Shown: positions 9,285 to 18,471, counted from the first letter of the stretch. The stretch is DNA of 64,000 bases from DDH964 sp963806685 (GCA_963806685.1 CAWDZB010000022.1:33934-97933), one strand, 5' to 3'. Notes: generated by a model from the letters alone, not told the origin. Numbers and translations: made by a program.

Positions 9285-9943
9285 CAGGCCTTGAGAGAGA
9301 CCGCGGCGCTGCGCAGTTCGGCGATGGTTGCGGCGTAGTCGGCGGTGTTGAAGACCGCGCTGCCGGCGACGAAGACGTCGGCCCCGGCACGGGCAATGAG
9401 GCCGATGTTGTCGGTTTTGACACCGCCGTCAACCTCCAGTTCCACCTTCAGCCCACGTCGGTCGATCTCGCGGCGCAGTTGGTCGATCTTGGTCAGCGCC
9501 GAGGGGATAAAACTCTGGCCGCCGAAACCGGGGTTGACGCTCATCACCAGCACCAGGTCGAGGTCGTCGAGGATCATCTCCAGGGTCGCGGCCGGCGTCG
9601 CCGGATTGATCGACACCCCCGCCCGCTTGCCGCAGCCCTTGATCAACTGCACGGTGCGGTGGAGATGGATGCAGGCTTCCTGGTGAACGGTAATGATGTC
9701 CGCCCCGGCCTCGGCAAACGCCGGGATGTAGAGGTCGGGGTTCTCGATCATCAGGTGTACGTCCAGCGGCAGGTCCGTGACCTTGCGCAGTGCGACGACC
9801 ACCGGCGGACCGATGGTCAGGTTGGGGACGAAGTGGCCGTCCATGACGTCGACGTGGACATAATCGGCGCTGGCAATGGCGCGCACCTCTTCCCCGAGGC
9901 GGGCGAAGTCGGCGGAGAGGATCGAGGGGGCGATCTTGATCAT
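9284..9943 (-). CDS. rpe: ribulose-phosphate 3-epimerase
   Basis: 219 residues, full length. N-terminus IAPSILSADFARLGEEV, metal/active-site segments VHVDVMDGHFVPNLTIGP and HLMIENPD, and the C-terminal VDGGVKTDNIG phosphate region are all present. It interconverts ribulose-5-phosphate and xylulose-5-phosphate in the pentose-phosphate pathway; the transaldolase of the same pathway is at 21111-21758. It follows rsmB by 107 bp and overlaps the Nudix gene. Confidence 0.97.
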   Translation of the reverse strand: MIKIAPSILSADFARLGEEVRAIASADYVHVDVMDGHFVPNLTIGPPVVVALRKVTDLPLDVHLMIENPDLYIPAFAEAGADIITVHQEACIHLHRTVQLIKGCGKRAGVSINPATPAATLEMILDDLDLVLVMSVNPGFGGQSFIPSALTKIDQLRREIDRRGLKVELEVDGGVKTDNIGLIARAGADVFVAGSAVFNTADYAATIAELRSAAVSLKA

Positions 9944-10050
9944 GACAGGCTCCCGGGAGGCTGATGGCAGAATCGGTCCAGCAGATATAGCAGATTTTGA
10001 AGGGCAGGGACCAGAAAAACCGCAGGACCTGTTTCGCCCCTGCCGGACTA

Positions 10051-11400
10051 TTACGCTCTGCGCCGCAGCCGCACCGCCCAGAAGGCGTCCATGCCGCCGT
10101 GGCGATGTGGCAGGGTGCGCAGCGCACCGGTTTCGTCGCAGAGCGGCGCCCAGTGGGGCGGCAGCAGCGGGCGCAAATCCTCACGGGCGAACTCGCCGCG
10201 GGTGGCGAGAAAGGCCGTTACCACCCCCTCGGTCTCCTCGGGAGTCTGAGTGCAAACCGAGTAGACCAGCCGGCCGCCAGGCTTGACCAGGGTGGCCGCA
10301 CTGGCCAGGATCGCCTGCTGCAACCGGGCCAGCCGCTGCGGATCGTCAGCGGTGCGCCGCCAGCGCAGCTCCGGGTTGCGGCGCAGCACCCCGAGGCCGC
10401 TGCAGGGCGCGTCGACCAACACCCCGTCGAAACTTGCCGGGGGGAGAAAATCAGGGACGCCGGTCATGTCCCAGGCGCGGACGCTGATCCCCCGGCAGCC
10501 GAGGCGCTCGGCGCCGGCAGCCACCAGGGCGGCCCGCTGTGGATGGAGATCGAGGGCGAGAATCTCCGCGCGGTTCTGCGCCAGGGCGGCGAGCTGGGTG
10601 GTTTTGCCCCCCGGTGCGGCGCAGGCATCGAGCAGCCGCTCGCCAGGCTGGGGCGTTAGCAGATGGGGGATGAGCATGCTCGCCTCGTCCTGGACCTGAA
10701 AGAGCCCCTCCTCTTCACCGGGCAGAGGCACCGGGGCACGGTGCACCAGGACGATTCCTTCCGGGGCAAAGGCGGTAGGGACTACCTCGTGGCCGGCGGC
10801 GGCGTAGGCGGTCAGCAGTCCGTCGCGATCGGTGCGCAGAGTGTTGGTGCGCAAGGTGAAGGGAGCCGGCTGCTGGAGCGCGGCGGCCAGCGCCAGCGCT
10901 TCTGCAGCGCCGAGCTCGGCGAGCCAGCGCCTTGCCAGCCAGGCTGGCAGGGAGAGGCCCTGCGCGAGGTGTGCGGCCGGGGCCTGGACGGGATCGGGCC
11001 AGGGAATTGTCGTTCGGCCCCGGTCGAGGCTGCGCAGCACCCCGTTGATGAAGCCGGCAGCACGCTGGAGACCGAGCCCCTTGGCCAGCTCGACGGTGGC
11101 GTGGACGGCCGCCCGCGCCGGCACCCGGTCGAGCTCCAGCAGCTGGTAGGCGCCGAGCCGCAGCAGCCGCAGCACTGCCGGTTCAAGCTTAGCCAGCGGC
11201 TGTTTGCAGAAGCGGGTCAGGGCGAAATCGAGCCGTCCGCGCCGGCGCAGCACCCCGTAGACCATTTCGGTGGCCAGGGCCCGCTCGCGGACCTCGTCCA
11301 GACGGTCGAGGGCTGCGGCGAGGGTCAGGTCCGCATAGGCCCCCTCGTCGACCCGGGTCAGGACCTCAAAGGCGATTCGGCGGGCATCAACTCTGGCCAC
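10051..11400 (-). CDS. rsmB: 16S rRNA m5C967 methyltransferase RsmB
   Basis: 449 residues. The N-terminal ~130 residues are a NusB-like RNA-binding domain (ARRIAFEVLTRVDEGAYADLTL). The C-terminal SAM methyltransferase domain has LLDACAAPGGKTTQLA, then DAPCSGLGVLRRNPELRW with the catalytic Cys, and YSVCTQTPEETEGVV with the second conserved Cys. It starts at GTG 11400. It lies downstream of htpX on the same strand, separated by 198 bp that contain a 7-nt tandem array. Confidence 0.95.
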   Translation of the reverse strand: MARVDARRIAFEVLTRVDEGAYADLTLAAALDRLDEVRERALATEMVYGVLRRRGRLDFALTRFCKQPLAKLEPAVLRLLRLGAYQLLELDRVPARAAVHATVELAKGLGLQRAAGFINGVLRSLDRGRTTIPWPDPVQAPAAHLAQGLSLPAWLARRWLAELGAAEALALAAALQQPAPFTLRTNTLRTDRDGLLTAYAAAGHEVVPTAFAPEGIVLVHRAPVPLPGEEEGLFQVQDEASMLIPHLLTPQPGERLLDACAAPGGKTTQLAALAQNRAEILALDLHPQRAALVAAGAERLGCRGISVRAWDMTGVPDFLPPASFDGVLVDAPCSGLGVLRRNPELRWRRTADDPQRLARLQQAILASAATLVKPGGRLVYSVCTQTPEETEGVVTAFLATRGEFAREDLRPLLPPHWAPLCDETGALRTLPHRHGGMDAFWAVRLRRRA

Positions 11401-11509
11401 GTGGTGGAATCCTCATGGGTGTGCCGTTCGCAAATAGAGCCCCAGGGACAGGCAGTCGAAGGCCCCGCTGCGGTTCCGGCTTGTGCCGCCGGCCGCCTCG
11501 GGGCCTCTC

Positions 11510-11596
11510 GCGGGACCCGAGTCCCGAGTCCCGAGTCCCGAGTCCCTGAACCTTGAACCTTGAACCTTGAACCTTGGACCCTGGACCCTGGACCTG
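11510..11596 (+). repeat. tandem array of related 7-nt units (CCCGAGT, CCTTGAA, CCCTGGA)
   Basis: Read on the plus strand this is a nearly continuous 7-nt ladder: about four CCCGAGT, four CCTTGAA (the first as CCCTGAA), one CCTTGGA and two to three CCCTGGA. All units fit CCYNGRN. It fills the gap between htpX and rsmB. A shorter array with the same units occurs at 29210-29234. It has no CRISPR-like spacers. Confidence 0.85.
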
Positions 11597-11598
11597 CT

Positions 11599-12429
11599 TT
11601 AAATGACTGTCATGCTCTCCAGGCGACGGATGCGTTCTTCCACCGGCGGGTGGGTGGAGAAAAGGCCGCGCAGCTTGTCGCCACGCAGCGGGTTGACGAT
11701 GAACATGTGTGCGGTAGCCGCGTTGACCTTGGGCATCGGCGCCCGACTGTTGGCCGCCTCCAGCTTGCGCAGGGCGTTGGCCAGGTCGTGGGGGTTGCCG
11801 GAGAGCTTGGCGCCCCCCTTGTCCGCCTCGTACTCCCGGGAGCGGGAGATCGCCATCTGCACCAGCATGGCGGCGATCGGCGCCAGCACCATCATCAGGA
11901 TCATCCCCAGCGGGTTGTCGTCGTCGTCGCGGCCGCCGCCGAAGATCAGCGCCCACTGGGCCATGTTGGCGAGGTAAGCAATGGCTCCGGCGAGGGTCGC
12001 GGCCACCGAGCCGATGAGGATGTCGCGGTGGCGGACATGGGAGAGCTCGTGGGCCATCACACCGCGCAGCTCATTACGGTCGAGGATCTGCAGGATCCCC
12101 TCGGTGGCGGCCACCACCGCGTGCTCGGGGTTGCGGCCGGTGGCAAAGGCGTTGGGAGTCGGCTGCGGGAGGATGTAGACCTTGGGCATCGGCAGGTTGC
12201 CGCGCAGCGCCAGTTCCTGGACCACCTCGTAGAGGGTGCCGCTGGTCACTTCCTTGCCGCGATACATCTTGATCACGACCTTGTCGGAAAACCAGTAGGA
12301 GCCGAGGTTCATCACGCCGGCCAGGATCAGAGCGAAGAGGGCGCCGCCGCGGCCGCCGATGGCACCACCGGCCAGCACCAGGACCACGGTCAGCACGGTC
12401 ATCAACAGAATCGTACGCAGGGTATTCAT
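11599..12429 (-). CDS. htpX: HtpX-type membrane zinc metalloprotease
   Basis: 276 residues from ATG 12429 (MNTLRTILLM), preceded by GAGG. Two N-terminal membrane helices, the zinc motif HELSH within VMAHELSHVRHRD, two further membrane segments, and the third zinc ligand in SREYEADKGGA. It is a heat-shock-type inner-membrane protease that degrades misfolded membrane proteins. An upstream in-frame extension to 12540 overlaps the DUF116 gene and lacks membrane-protein character, so it was not used. Confidence 0.93.
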   Translation of the reverse strand: MNTLRTILLMTVLTVVLVLAGGAIGGRGGALFALILAGVMNLGSYWFSDKVVIKMYRGKEVTSGTLYEVVQELALRGNLPMPKVYILPQPTPNAFATGRNPEHAVVAATEGILQILDRNELRGVMAHELSHVRHRDILIGSVAATLAGAIAYLANMAQWALIFGGGRDDDDNPLGMILMMVLAPIAAMLVQMAISRSREYEADKGGAKLSGNPHDLANALRKLEAANSRAPMPKVNAATAHMFIVNPLRGDKLRGLFSTHPPVEERIRRLESMTVI

Positions 12430-12529
12430 CCAAGACCTCGTTGTCGAAATGTCACACGTTGTTGCGGCCGGCTCGGGCCGCACGATCAATTCCCAATATA
12501 GGAAGGGGCTGGGCAAAATGCAAGGGCGC

Positions 12530-13306
12530 TCAGGCGACAAGGTGTTCGTCGAGGACGGCTTTCACCTCTTCGAGGACGATGCGGGTGTTGAAGCAGGGAC
12601 CGTTGGGGCGATGGTTGAGGACGCCGATCACCGGCAGGGGGTAGGAATCGCGGATGCCCGAGGTCAGATCCCGTTCGCAGGCCACGGCGAGGATGAAGCG
12701 CGGCCGCTTCTCGACGATCAGCTTGCGCGCCAGGGTGCCGCCGGTGGCCACGGCGATGTCGATGCCCCGCTCGCGGGCCAGTTCGGCCAGGCCGCTGATG
12801 TCGCAGCGGCCGCAGCGCACGCACTTCTCCACGTCGCCGGTGATCTTGATGTCGCAGTCGAAGAGCTGGATGCAGTGCGGGAGCAGGATCAGCGCCTTGT
12901 CCGGGGTGACACGCAGCTTCTTGGCGCGCACCAACTGGTTGTTGAGGGCGATGAAGGACTGCTGGAGGGTATCCCGATCGACGCCAACCAGCCGGCCGAG
13001 GTTGATGATCCCGGGGAAAAGGTAGCGAATGACGATCTTGCGCAGCCGTTCGGAGAAGAAGAGGTCGCGACCGGTCAGCAGGGTCAGTACCAGCAGCAGC
13101 AGGCCGCCGACGATGAGCAGCGCCAGCAGGGCCAGTACCGAGCCGAAGAGCACCGGCAGCAGCGGGTGGATGTTGGCCAGGCCGACGCTCGGCACGTACC
13201 AGAGCAGGAAGGTGACGACCAGCACCACGGCGCAGGCGCCGGCCAGCAGGCCGATGAAGACCCGCTTGCGCGGCTGGTAGGGGGATCGCCCCGGACGGTC
13301 GTTCAC
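12530..13306 (-). CDS. DUF116 family membrane protein
   Basis: 258 residues, GTG start at 13306. Two N-terminal membrane helices (~17-75) and a cytoplasmic domain with CDIKITGDVEKCVRCGRCDISG (shown here only as a pattern of Cys residues) and a later Cys in AVACERDLTSG. These conserved cysteines characterise DUF116 and suggest metal or Fe-S binding, unproven. It begins 1 bp past the fmt stop and is probably co-translated with def-fmt, a linkage I associate with Desulfuromonadia. Confidence 0.85.
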   Translation of the reverse strand: MNDRPGRSPYQPRKRVFIGLLAGACAVVLVVTFLLWYVPSVGLANIHPLLPVLFGSVLALLALLIVGGLLLLVLTLLTGRDLFFSERLRKIVIRYLFPGIINLGRLVGVDRDTLQQSFIALNNQLVRAKKLRVTPDKALILLPHCIQLFDCDIKITGDVEKCVRCGRCDISGLAELARERGIDIAVATGGTLARKLIVEKRPRFILAVACERDLTSGIRDSYPLPVIGVLNHRPNGPCFNTRIVLEEVKAVLDEHLVA

Positions 13307-13307
13307 C

Positions 13308-14252
13308 TCATTCTCCCAGCATCGTCCCTGCCGGCAACGGCCGGCCGCGCAGAAACTCGGCGGCCGCGAGGCGCTTCTTGCCCGGGAGCTGCAGCGCCCC
13401 GACCTTCAGCACCCCGCCGCCGCAGACCACCCGCACCCCGTCGGCGGCCGCGGAGAGCACCGTCCCCGGTTCGCCGCCGCCGTCCACGGGCGCGGTGGCG
13501 GCGAGCTTCAGGATCTCGCCTTCCAGGGTGGTGTAGGCTCCGGGCCAGGGATCGAGGCCGCGCACCTGGTTGTGGATCTCCCCCGCGCTGCGGCTCCAGT
13601 CGATGCGCCCGTCCTCTTTCTTCAGCATCGGCGCGTAGCAGCTCTGGCTGTCATCCTGCTTTTCCGGCTGCAGGGTCCCGGCGCAAAGGCGGCGCAGCGT
13701 CTCCTCCATGGTCTCCCGGCCAAGCAGCGCCAGGCGGTCGTGGAGATCGCCGGCCGTTTCAAAAGGCCCGATCGGGGTGGCGCGCCTGACCAGCATGTCT
13801 CCAGTGTCGAGGCCTACATCCATGAGCATGGTGGTGATGCCGGTTTCGCTCTCGCCGTCGATGATCGCCTTGTTGATCGGCGCGGCCCCCCGGTAAGCGG
13901 GAAGGAGCGAAGCGTGGACGTTGATGCAGCCGTGGCGGGGAATCTCCAGCACGCTCTTGGGCAGGATCTGGCCGTAGGCGACGACCACGATCAGCTCGGG
14001 AGCCAGCGCCCGCAGCTCTTCGACCACCTCCGGCGCCCGCAGCTTGAGGGGCTGGTGGACCGGGATGCTGCGGGACTCGGCCAGCACCTTGACCGGCGGC
14101 GGAGTCAATTTTTTGCCGCGGCCGCTGGGCCGGTCGGGTTGGGTGTAGGCGGCGACCACGTTCAGGCCGAATTCGAGCAGCCCCTCGAAGGTCGCCAGGG
14201 CGAACTCCGGAGTGCCCATGAAGACGGTACGGATTTCCCTGGGATCGATCAC
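13308..14252 (-). CDS. fmt: methionyl-tRNA formyltransferase
   Basis: 314 residues from a GTG at 14252 that overlaps the def stop (GTGA). This start gives the standard N-terminus IDPREIRTVFMGTPEFALATFEG. The catalytic region HASLLPAYRGAAPINKAI and the LxxHD-like downstream segments are present. A frame extends further upstream to 14402 but lies inside def in another phase. It formylates initiator Met-tRNA; the def product removes the formyl group later, so the pair is functionally and translationally coupled. Confidence 0.96.
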   Translation of the reverse strand: MIDPREIRTVFMGTPEFALATFEGLLEFGLNVVAAYTQPDRPSGRGKKLTPPPVKVLAESRSIPVHQPLKLRAPEVVEELRALAPELIVVVAYGQILPKSVLEIPRHGCINVHASLLPAYRGAAPINKAIIDGESETGITTMLMDVGLDTGDMLVRRATPIGPFETAGDLHDRLALLGRETMEETLRRLCAGTLQPEKQDDSQSCYAPMLKKEDGRIDWSRSAGEIHNQVRGLDPWPGAYTTLEGEILKLAATAPVDGGGEPGTVLSAAADGVRVVCGGGVLKVGALQLPGKKRLAAAEFLRGRPLPAGTMLGE

Positions 14253-14767
14253 AACTGCTCCCGCTGTTGTTCCATGATTTTCTTGTATTTTTTGCGGAAC
14301 AGGCTCTTTTTGAGGGGGGAAAGATGGTCGACGAACAGGATGCCGTCGAGGTGGTCGATCTCGTGCTGGAAGCAGACCGCCCAAAGCCCCTCGACTGCGC
14401 ATTCCTGCATCTGCCCCTCCAGATCGAGATAGCGCACCGTGACCCGGGCGCTGCGCTCTACCTTAGCGTAGTATTCGGGGACCGACAGGCACCCCTCCTC
14501 TTCGCAGCTCTCTCCCTCGCGGTCAATGATCTCCGGGTTGATCGCGGTGATCAGCTGCCGCGGCTCTTCCTTGCCGGCGCAATCGAGCACGATGAGGCGC
14601 CGGGAAACGCCGACCTGCGGAGCCGCCAGGCCAACGCCTGGCGCAGCATACATCGTCTCCGCCATGTCGGCGGCGAGACGCTTCAGTTCGTCGTCGATCC
14701 CGCTCACCGGCGCCGCCGGCTGCTTGAGGACCGGTTCCGGGTAGTGAAAGATGCGCAGAATGGCCAT
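14249..14767 (-). CDS. def: peptide deformylase (copy 1)
   Basis: 172 residues. All three deformylase motifs are intact: GVGLAAPQVG, EGCLSVP (metal Cys) and QHEIDHLDG (metal His pair and catalytic Glu). The C-terminal KKYKKIMEQQREQL tail is usual. It is first of a def-fmt-DUF116-htpX set. A second, divergent deformylase is at 60296-60829. Confidence 0.97.
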   Translation of the reverse strand: MAILRIFHYPEPVLKQPAAPVSGIDDELKRLAADMAETMYAAPGVGLAAPQVGVSRRLIVLDCAGKEEPRQLITAINPEIIDREGESCEEEGCLSVPEYYAKVERSARVTVRYLDLEGQMQECAVEGLWAVCFQHEIDHLDGILFVDHLSPLKKSLFRKKYKKIMEQQREQL

Positions 14768-14905
14768 CTTTTCGTCCTGTCTGCAAGGGATTGGGGCCGG
14801 GCGGCGCCGGCGCGTTCAAAGGCTTAATGATACGAGGAGCTCGGACCGAAAGTCAACCGCCGGAAGTGGGCCGTAATCCACAGCCTTTGCCATCCAAGAA
14901 ACGAC

Positions 14906-14935
14906 AGCGGCGGAGCCGTGTCCGACTCCGCCGCT
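14906..14935 (-). terminator. terminator hairpin after the multicopper oxidase gene
   Basis: AGCGGCGGAG (14906-14915) pairs perfectly with CTCCGCCGCT (14926-14935), loop 10 nt. On the minus strand it lies 22 nt past the oxidase stop and is followed by GTCGTTTCTT. The tail is only moderately U-rich. Confidence 0.65.
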
Positions 14936-14957
14936 ATCCTGCCTACAAACTCCCGGG

Positions 14958-17690
14958 TCAGGGGGCCGGGGAGACGACGTAGGGGCGCATCATCTCATTG
15001 TCCTCATGTTCGAGGATGTGGCAATGCCAGACGTAGAGCCCGGGGATGTCGAACTTGGCCTTGACGGTGGTAATTTCACCGGGATAGGCGATGACCATGT
15101 CCTTGTAGGAGGTTTCCCACGGCTGCACACTCCCCTGCGGGCTCGGGGTCGTTCCATCCATCAAGGTCCGCCCCATCACCTCGAAACGCACCAGATGAAG
15201 GTGAATGGGGTGAGCGTCCTCGGTGAAATTGTAGATCTGCCACTCCTCGGTATCGCCGACCGAGGGGTTTTCCGTGACCTTGATCTGCACAACGGAGCCG
15301 TCAGCCAGTTGCACGTCGGCCGGGGTGCTCGTGCCTGAGTTGTCAGTCCAGCGCAGGGGTACGCCCGCCGGATTGCTGGGATCAGCCAGATCCACGGTGC
15401 CCAGCAGGGCCGCCTTCGGGGCGAAGGGCACACCTCCCGCAGCCTCGCAATCGGCGACAAAGCGCAAATCATCCATGGGGATGCTCGGATCGGCAGGTGT
15501 AATGCCATCGAGCTGCAGGATGGCCGTTCCCCCGAAGCCGGTCACCACGCAGACCTGGTTCGACTCCTCTTCGTTGAGAGAGACCTGCCGGGTCCGGGTG
15601 GGTGCTCCCAACGCCGGTTCGGGGTTCAGGACCAGATTTTCCATGGCCGTCGCAGGGGTCGCCCCACCCGGGTCAGTGGGGCTGGCGCCGGTCAGGGCGG
15701 AGTTGACGATGAACTCCATGACCTGACCGGTGGTCAACGGATCGGCCACGGCGTCTTCCCCCGGCAGACCGTTGAAGCCACCGAAGGGGTCATCCGGGGC
15801 GGTGTTGATCATGCGCACCACGGTTCCATCGGGGAGCCCGGAAAAGTCGACGATGACGTCAGGGCGTTCGGCCGGAGCCATCAGCAGGGCCTGATCCGGA
15901 TCAAGGGCGGGGGCGTCCGCCGGCACGGTGCCGTCGCCTGGCAGGGTTGTCGCGTAGCCGGTGGAAACCTTCACGACCTTGGGCAAGGGACCCTGCTCGT
16001 AGCCCATCACGTAAAAGGGGAGTTCCTGGCTCGCGTCGGTCCGGCCGGTGGCGGGATCGACGACCAATAGCGCCAGGTTCAGGAAGCGGGAGTTGCACCC
16101 GTTGAGCAAGCGGAAGCGGTATTTTGCCTGGGCGACCTCCAATTTGGGCCAACTGACGCCATTAACCACCATCACGTTAAAGAACGCTTCGGGGTTCCAC
16201 AAGGGTGCGATATCCGAGTCGGGATCGAAATTGATCAGCAGGTCGGAAGGGCTCTCCAGACCCTCGAAGAAGGAACGGGTGGCGGGATAGAAAAACGATC
16301 CGTCGGCATTGAAGGAGCGGTCCTGGATCGCGATCGGGATTTCCCGAATGGCGTTCCTGACCGGGTCCCCGGGAGTGTTCACCGCGAGGGTGGCGTCTCC
16401 CGCCCGCGGTGCCGGACCGGGGAGGACCCCGTCATTGGGCGCTCCGGCGGTGCTGGAGTCGTCGACGGCATCGGGTACCGTCGGCCCGCCGCCAGCGTCG
16501 GTATGGTCGCCCCGGATCAACCAGAAACCGGCCAGGCCGGCATAGACGTTGGTGCGCGTCATGCCCAGAGCATGGTCATGGTACCAGAGGGTGGTCGCAG
16601 TCTGGTCGTTGCGATAGAGGTAGTCGGCGAAGCCGAGGTTCCCGGGGTTGCTGCCCGTCGAGTCGCCGAACAGATCCCCCTTGGTGGCGTAACCGGCGGG
16701 AATATTATTGGCGGCCGGCAGCCACCAGGCTTCGGGGTAGCCGTCGCTGGTCCATTCGACGTGCGCGCCGTGCAGGTGGGTGACGATGGGAACCGGTCCT
16801 GTATAGGGTTCCTGGTCGTCGCCCATGCAGTCGGTGGCGGTCCGCCCGTCGGCGCAGTCCTGCGGCGGGTTGGCCCAGTGCAGGGTCTGGTCGACAATGA
16901 ACAGCGGCGGCAGGTAATTGTCGTTGGCATCGACCAGATCGTTGATCCAGCGCACCTTCACCGGCACGTCTGCCTGCGTTTCAATGGTGAACCCGGGGTA
17001 GTTGAACTGGGAATTGCCCGCCGGGGCAATCCCGGCCCCGCCGCCGAGGGCACTGGAGTCGGGGACTGGATCGGCATCCGGCCCGTAGCCCCACACCGTC
17101 GTCGCCGGGAAGGCGTCGGCGCGGCCGTCGAGGGTGTTCCAGAGCCCCCCCGGCAGGATTTGCTGCTTGAACTGGCGCACGGCGATGCTGTAGTTGTCAG
17201 CCGTGCCGTTGTTGTTCATCACCGGCGGAATGACCAGCGGGGTGACGTACTTGGGGATGGAAAGGGGATCGAGAGTCCCACCCGGCAGGGGTACCGAGTT
17301 GTCCACCGTGGTATCGGGAAGGACTTGCACGGAAACGACGGCGCTGGCGCTCAACAGGCCGTCGCTGACCATGCAGGTCACCGCGTGGGTGCCGATCTCG
17401 TCGTAGGTCGGCGTCCAGGTGAAGGCCCCGGTCAGAGAATCGATGGCGGCCCCCTGCGGAGCACCCTGCAGTTCATAGTGGAGGATGGTCCCCGAATCGG
17501 GGTCGCTCCCCACCGCGGTGAAGGAGAGGGTCTGCCCCTCCGTTACCGTCTGAGAGGCCGGAACCGAAACTGCCGGGGCCTGGTCACTGCGATTGCTGTC
17601 GCCGCCACAGGCCGTCAGCGACAACCCTGCTGCGATAACAGCGCCGAGCCAGGCAAAGCGCCTGGCAATCGTTGTACTGCTTCTCATCAT
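14958..17690 (-). CDS. secreted lipoprotein multicopper oxidase (CotA/bilirubin-oxidase type) with N-terminal Ig-like domain
   Basis: 910 residues from ATG 17690 (17687 is also possible), behind GGAGG. Lipoprotein signal ending GLSLTAC, then a cadherin/He_PIG-like domain (~35-130: FTWTPTYDEIGTHAVTCMVSDG). The oxidase part carries all copper motifs: VTHLHGAHVEW (~305), LWYHDHALGMTR (~372), HPIHLHLVRFEV (~830) and WHCHILEHEDNEMM (~893), the last with the type-1 axial Met. The spacing is that of CotA laccase or bilirubin oxidase. It would oxidise phenolics or metal ions outside the inner membrane; Geobacter uses multicopper proteins such as OmpB in Fe(III) oxide reduction, but orthology is not shown here. 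It is a single-gene unit with its own promoter and terminator. Confidence 0.9.
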   Translation of the reverse strand: MMRSSTTIARRFAWLGAVIAAGLSLTACGGDSNRSDQAPAVSVPASQTVTEGQTLSFTAVGSDPDSGTILHYELQGAPQGAAIDSLTGAFTWTPTYDEIGTHAVTCMVSDGLLSASAVVSVQVLPDTTVDNSVPLPGGTLDPLSIPKYVTPLVIPPVMNNNGTADNYSIAVRQFKQQILPGGLWNTLDGRADAFPATTVWGYGPDADPVPDSSALGGGAGIAPAGNSQFNYPGFTIETQADVPVKVRWINDLVDANDNYLPPLFIVDQTLHWANPPQDCADGRTATDCMGDDQEPYTGPVPIVTHLHGAHVEWTSDGYPEAWWLPAANNIPAGYATKGDLFGDSTGSNPGNLGFADYLYRNDQTATTLWYHDHALGMTRTNVYAGLAGFWLIRGDHTDAGGGPTVPDAVDDSSTAGAPNDGVLPGPAPRAGDATLAVNTPGDPVRNAIREIPIAIQDRSFNADGSFFYPATRSFFEGLESPSDLLINFDPDSDIAPLWNPEAFFNVMVVNGVSWPKLEVAQAKYRFRLLNGCNSRFLNLALLVVDPATGRTDASQELPFYVMGYEQGPLPKVVKVSTGYATTLPGDGTVPADAPALDPDQALLMAPAERPDVIVDFSGLPDGTVVRMINTAPDDPFGGFNGLPGEDAVADPLTTGQVMEFIVNSALTGASPTDPGGATPATAMENLVLNPEPALGAPTRTRQVSLNEEESNQVCVVTGFGGTAILQLDGITPADPSIPMDDLRFVADCEAAGGVPFAPKAALLGTVDLADPSNPAGVPLRWTDNSGTSTPADVQLADGSVVQIKVTENPSVGDTEEWQIYNFTEDAHPIHLHLVRFEVMGRTLMDGTTPSPQGSVQPWETSYKDMVIAYPGEITTVKAKFDIPGLYVWHCHILEHEDNEMMRPYVVSPAP

Positions 17691-17845
17691 CACACCTCCG
17701 AAATTGAAAATGAGCAGGAGTTCTGGTGCAACTTCCCCCCAAAGCCGCGGCGAAACAAAAAAATCGCAAGCTATTAAGGGGGGACCAAGCTTCCAATTTT
17801 CCGTCGACCGTTGGCAGGACGGCCGCCCCAGTACTTTTGGATTAA

Positions 17846-17873
17846 AATCTAGATGGGTATGACAGGCTGTCAA
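17846..17873 (-). promoter_or_regulatory. sigma70-type promoter and palindromic operator of the multicopper oxidase gene
   Basis: On the minus strand TTGACA (17868-17873), a 16-nt spacer and TAGATT (17846-17851). TGACAGGCTGTCA (17860-17872) is a perfect 13-bp inverted repeat overlapping the -35. This leaves a leader of about 150 nt. A repressor or metal-responsive regulator site is inferred. Confidence 0.6.
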
Positions 17874-18327
17874 ACAAATCAATGACTTTTCGAATCACGA
17901 ATCCCCCCTTTCGACGACAGTATTAGATCGCTGACAGGGGATGGTGGCACTTTTTGAATTGCATAGGTTCAGAATGGAGGAAGCCGCATGCAAAAAAAAC
18001 GCCAAGCACTGACCTTGCGTGAAGCTGGAGTTTTGTTGCCTTAAAGAAAGGGATTGACCGGGGGAGGCGAATGGGCATCGCGGTTATGGCCAAAAAGGGA
18101 TGCTGAGAGCGACCTCGCTACCGGGGAGCCCCCACTCCTGGCATCAAAAATGGGAATTGATTAGGCGAGAGCTGAGCCGGAGTCCATACACACCTGGCAC
18201 ATCGATGAAACCTTGAGGAAAGGGTGCAAAAAAACAGTTAAAAAGCAAAAAACAATCGATCCGAGCGTTCTAGAAGATACTTTCCTGCCCTTCCTGCAGA
18301 GTGTCCCCATTGCCCCGGAAACAGTCA
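17874..18327. other. intergenic region with two micro-ORFs
   Basis: No conventional gene seen. On the plus strand an 18-codon ORF (17988-18044, MQKKRQALTLREAG...) has GGAGG 7 nt upstream. A 11-codon ORF (18071-18106, MGIAVMAKKGC) has GGGGGAGG just upstream. A weak promoter (CTGACA 17931-17936, 17-nt spacer, TTGAAT) precedes them. Both are too short to judge; chance is the default. Confidence 0.25.
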
Positions 18328-18366
18328 GAAGAAAAGGCCAACCGCCGGCACACCGGGAGGTTGGCC
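18328..18366 (-). terminator. rho-independent terminator of sucCD
   Basis: GGCCAACC (18336-18343) pairs with GGTTGGCC (18359-18366), with an inner CCGG/CCGG stem. On the minus strand it is followed by TTTTCTTC (18335-18328). It lies about 105 nt past the sucD stop. A second, weaker hairpin is at 18410-18434 (CGCCCGGGGC with GCCACGGGCG). Confidence 0.8.
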
Positions 18367-18471
18367 CCACCCGTATCCGGCAATCCTTGAGATAATCCCA
18401 ACGACAAACCGCCCGGGGCACAGGGCCACGGGCGATTTGCGTTTGTTCGGCGGGGCTGGAGAAGGGCCGGC

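Noticed and set aside
11510..11596. CRISPR array
   Set aside because: Units are 7 nt with no spacers, and no cas genes are present.
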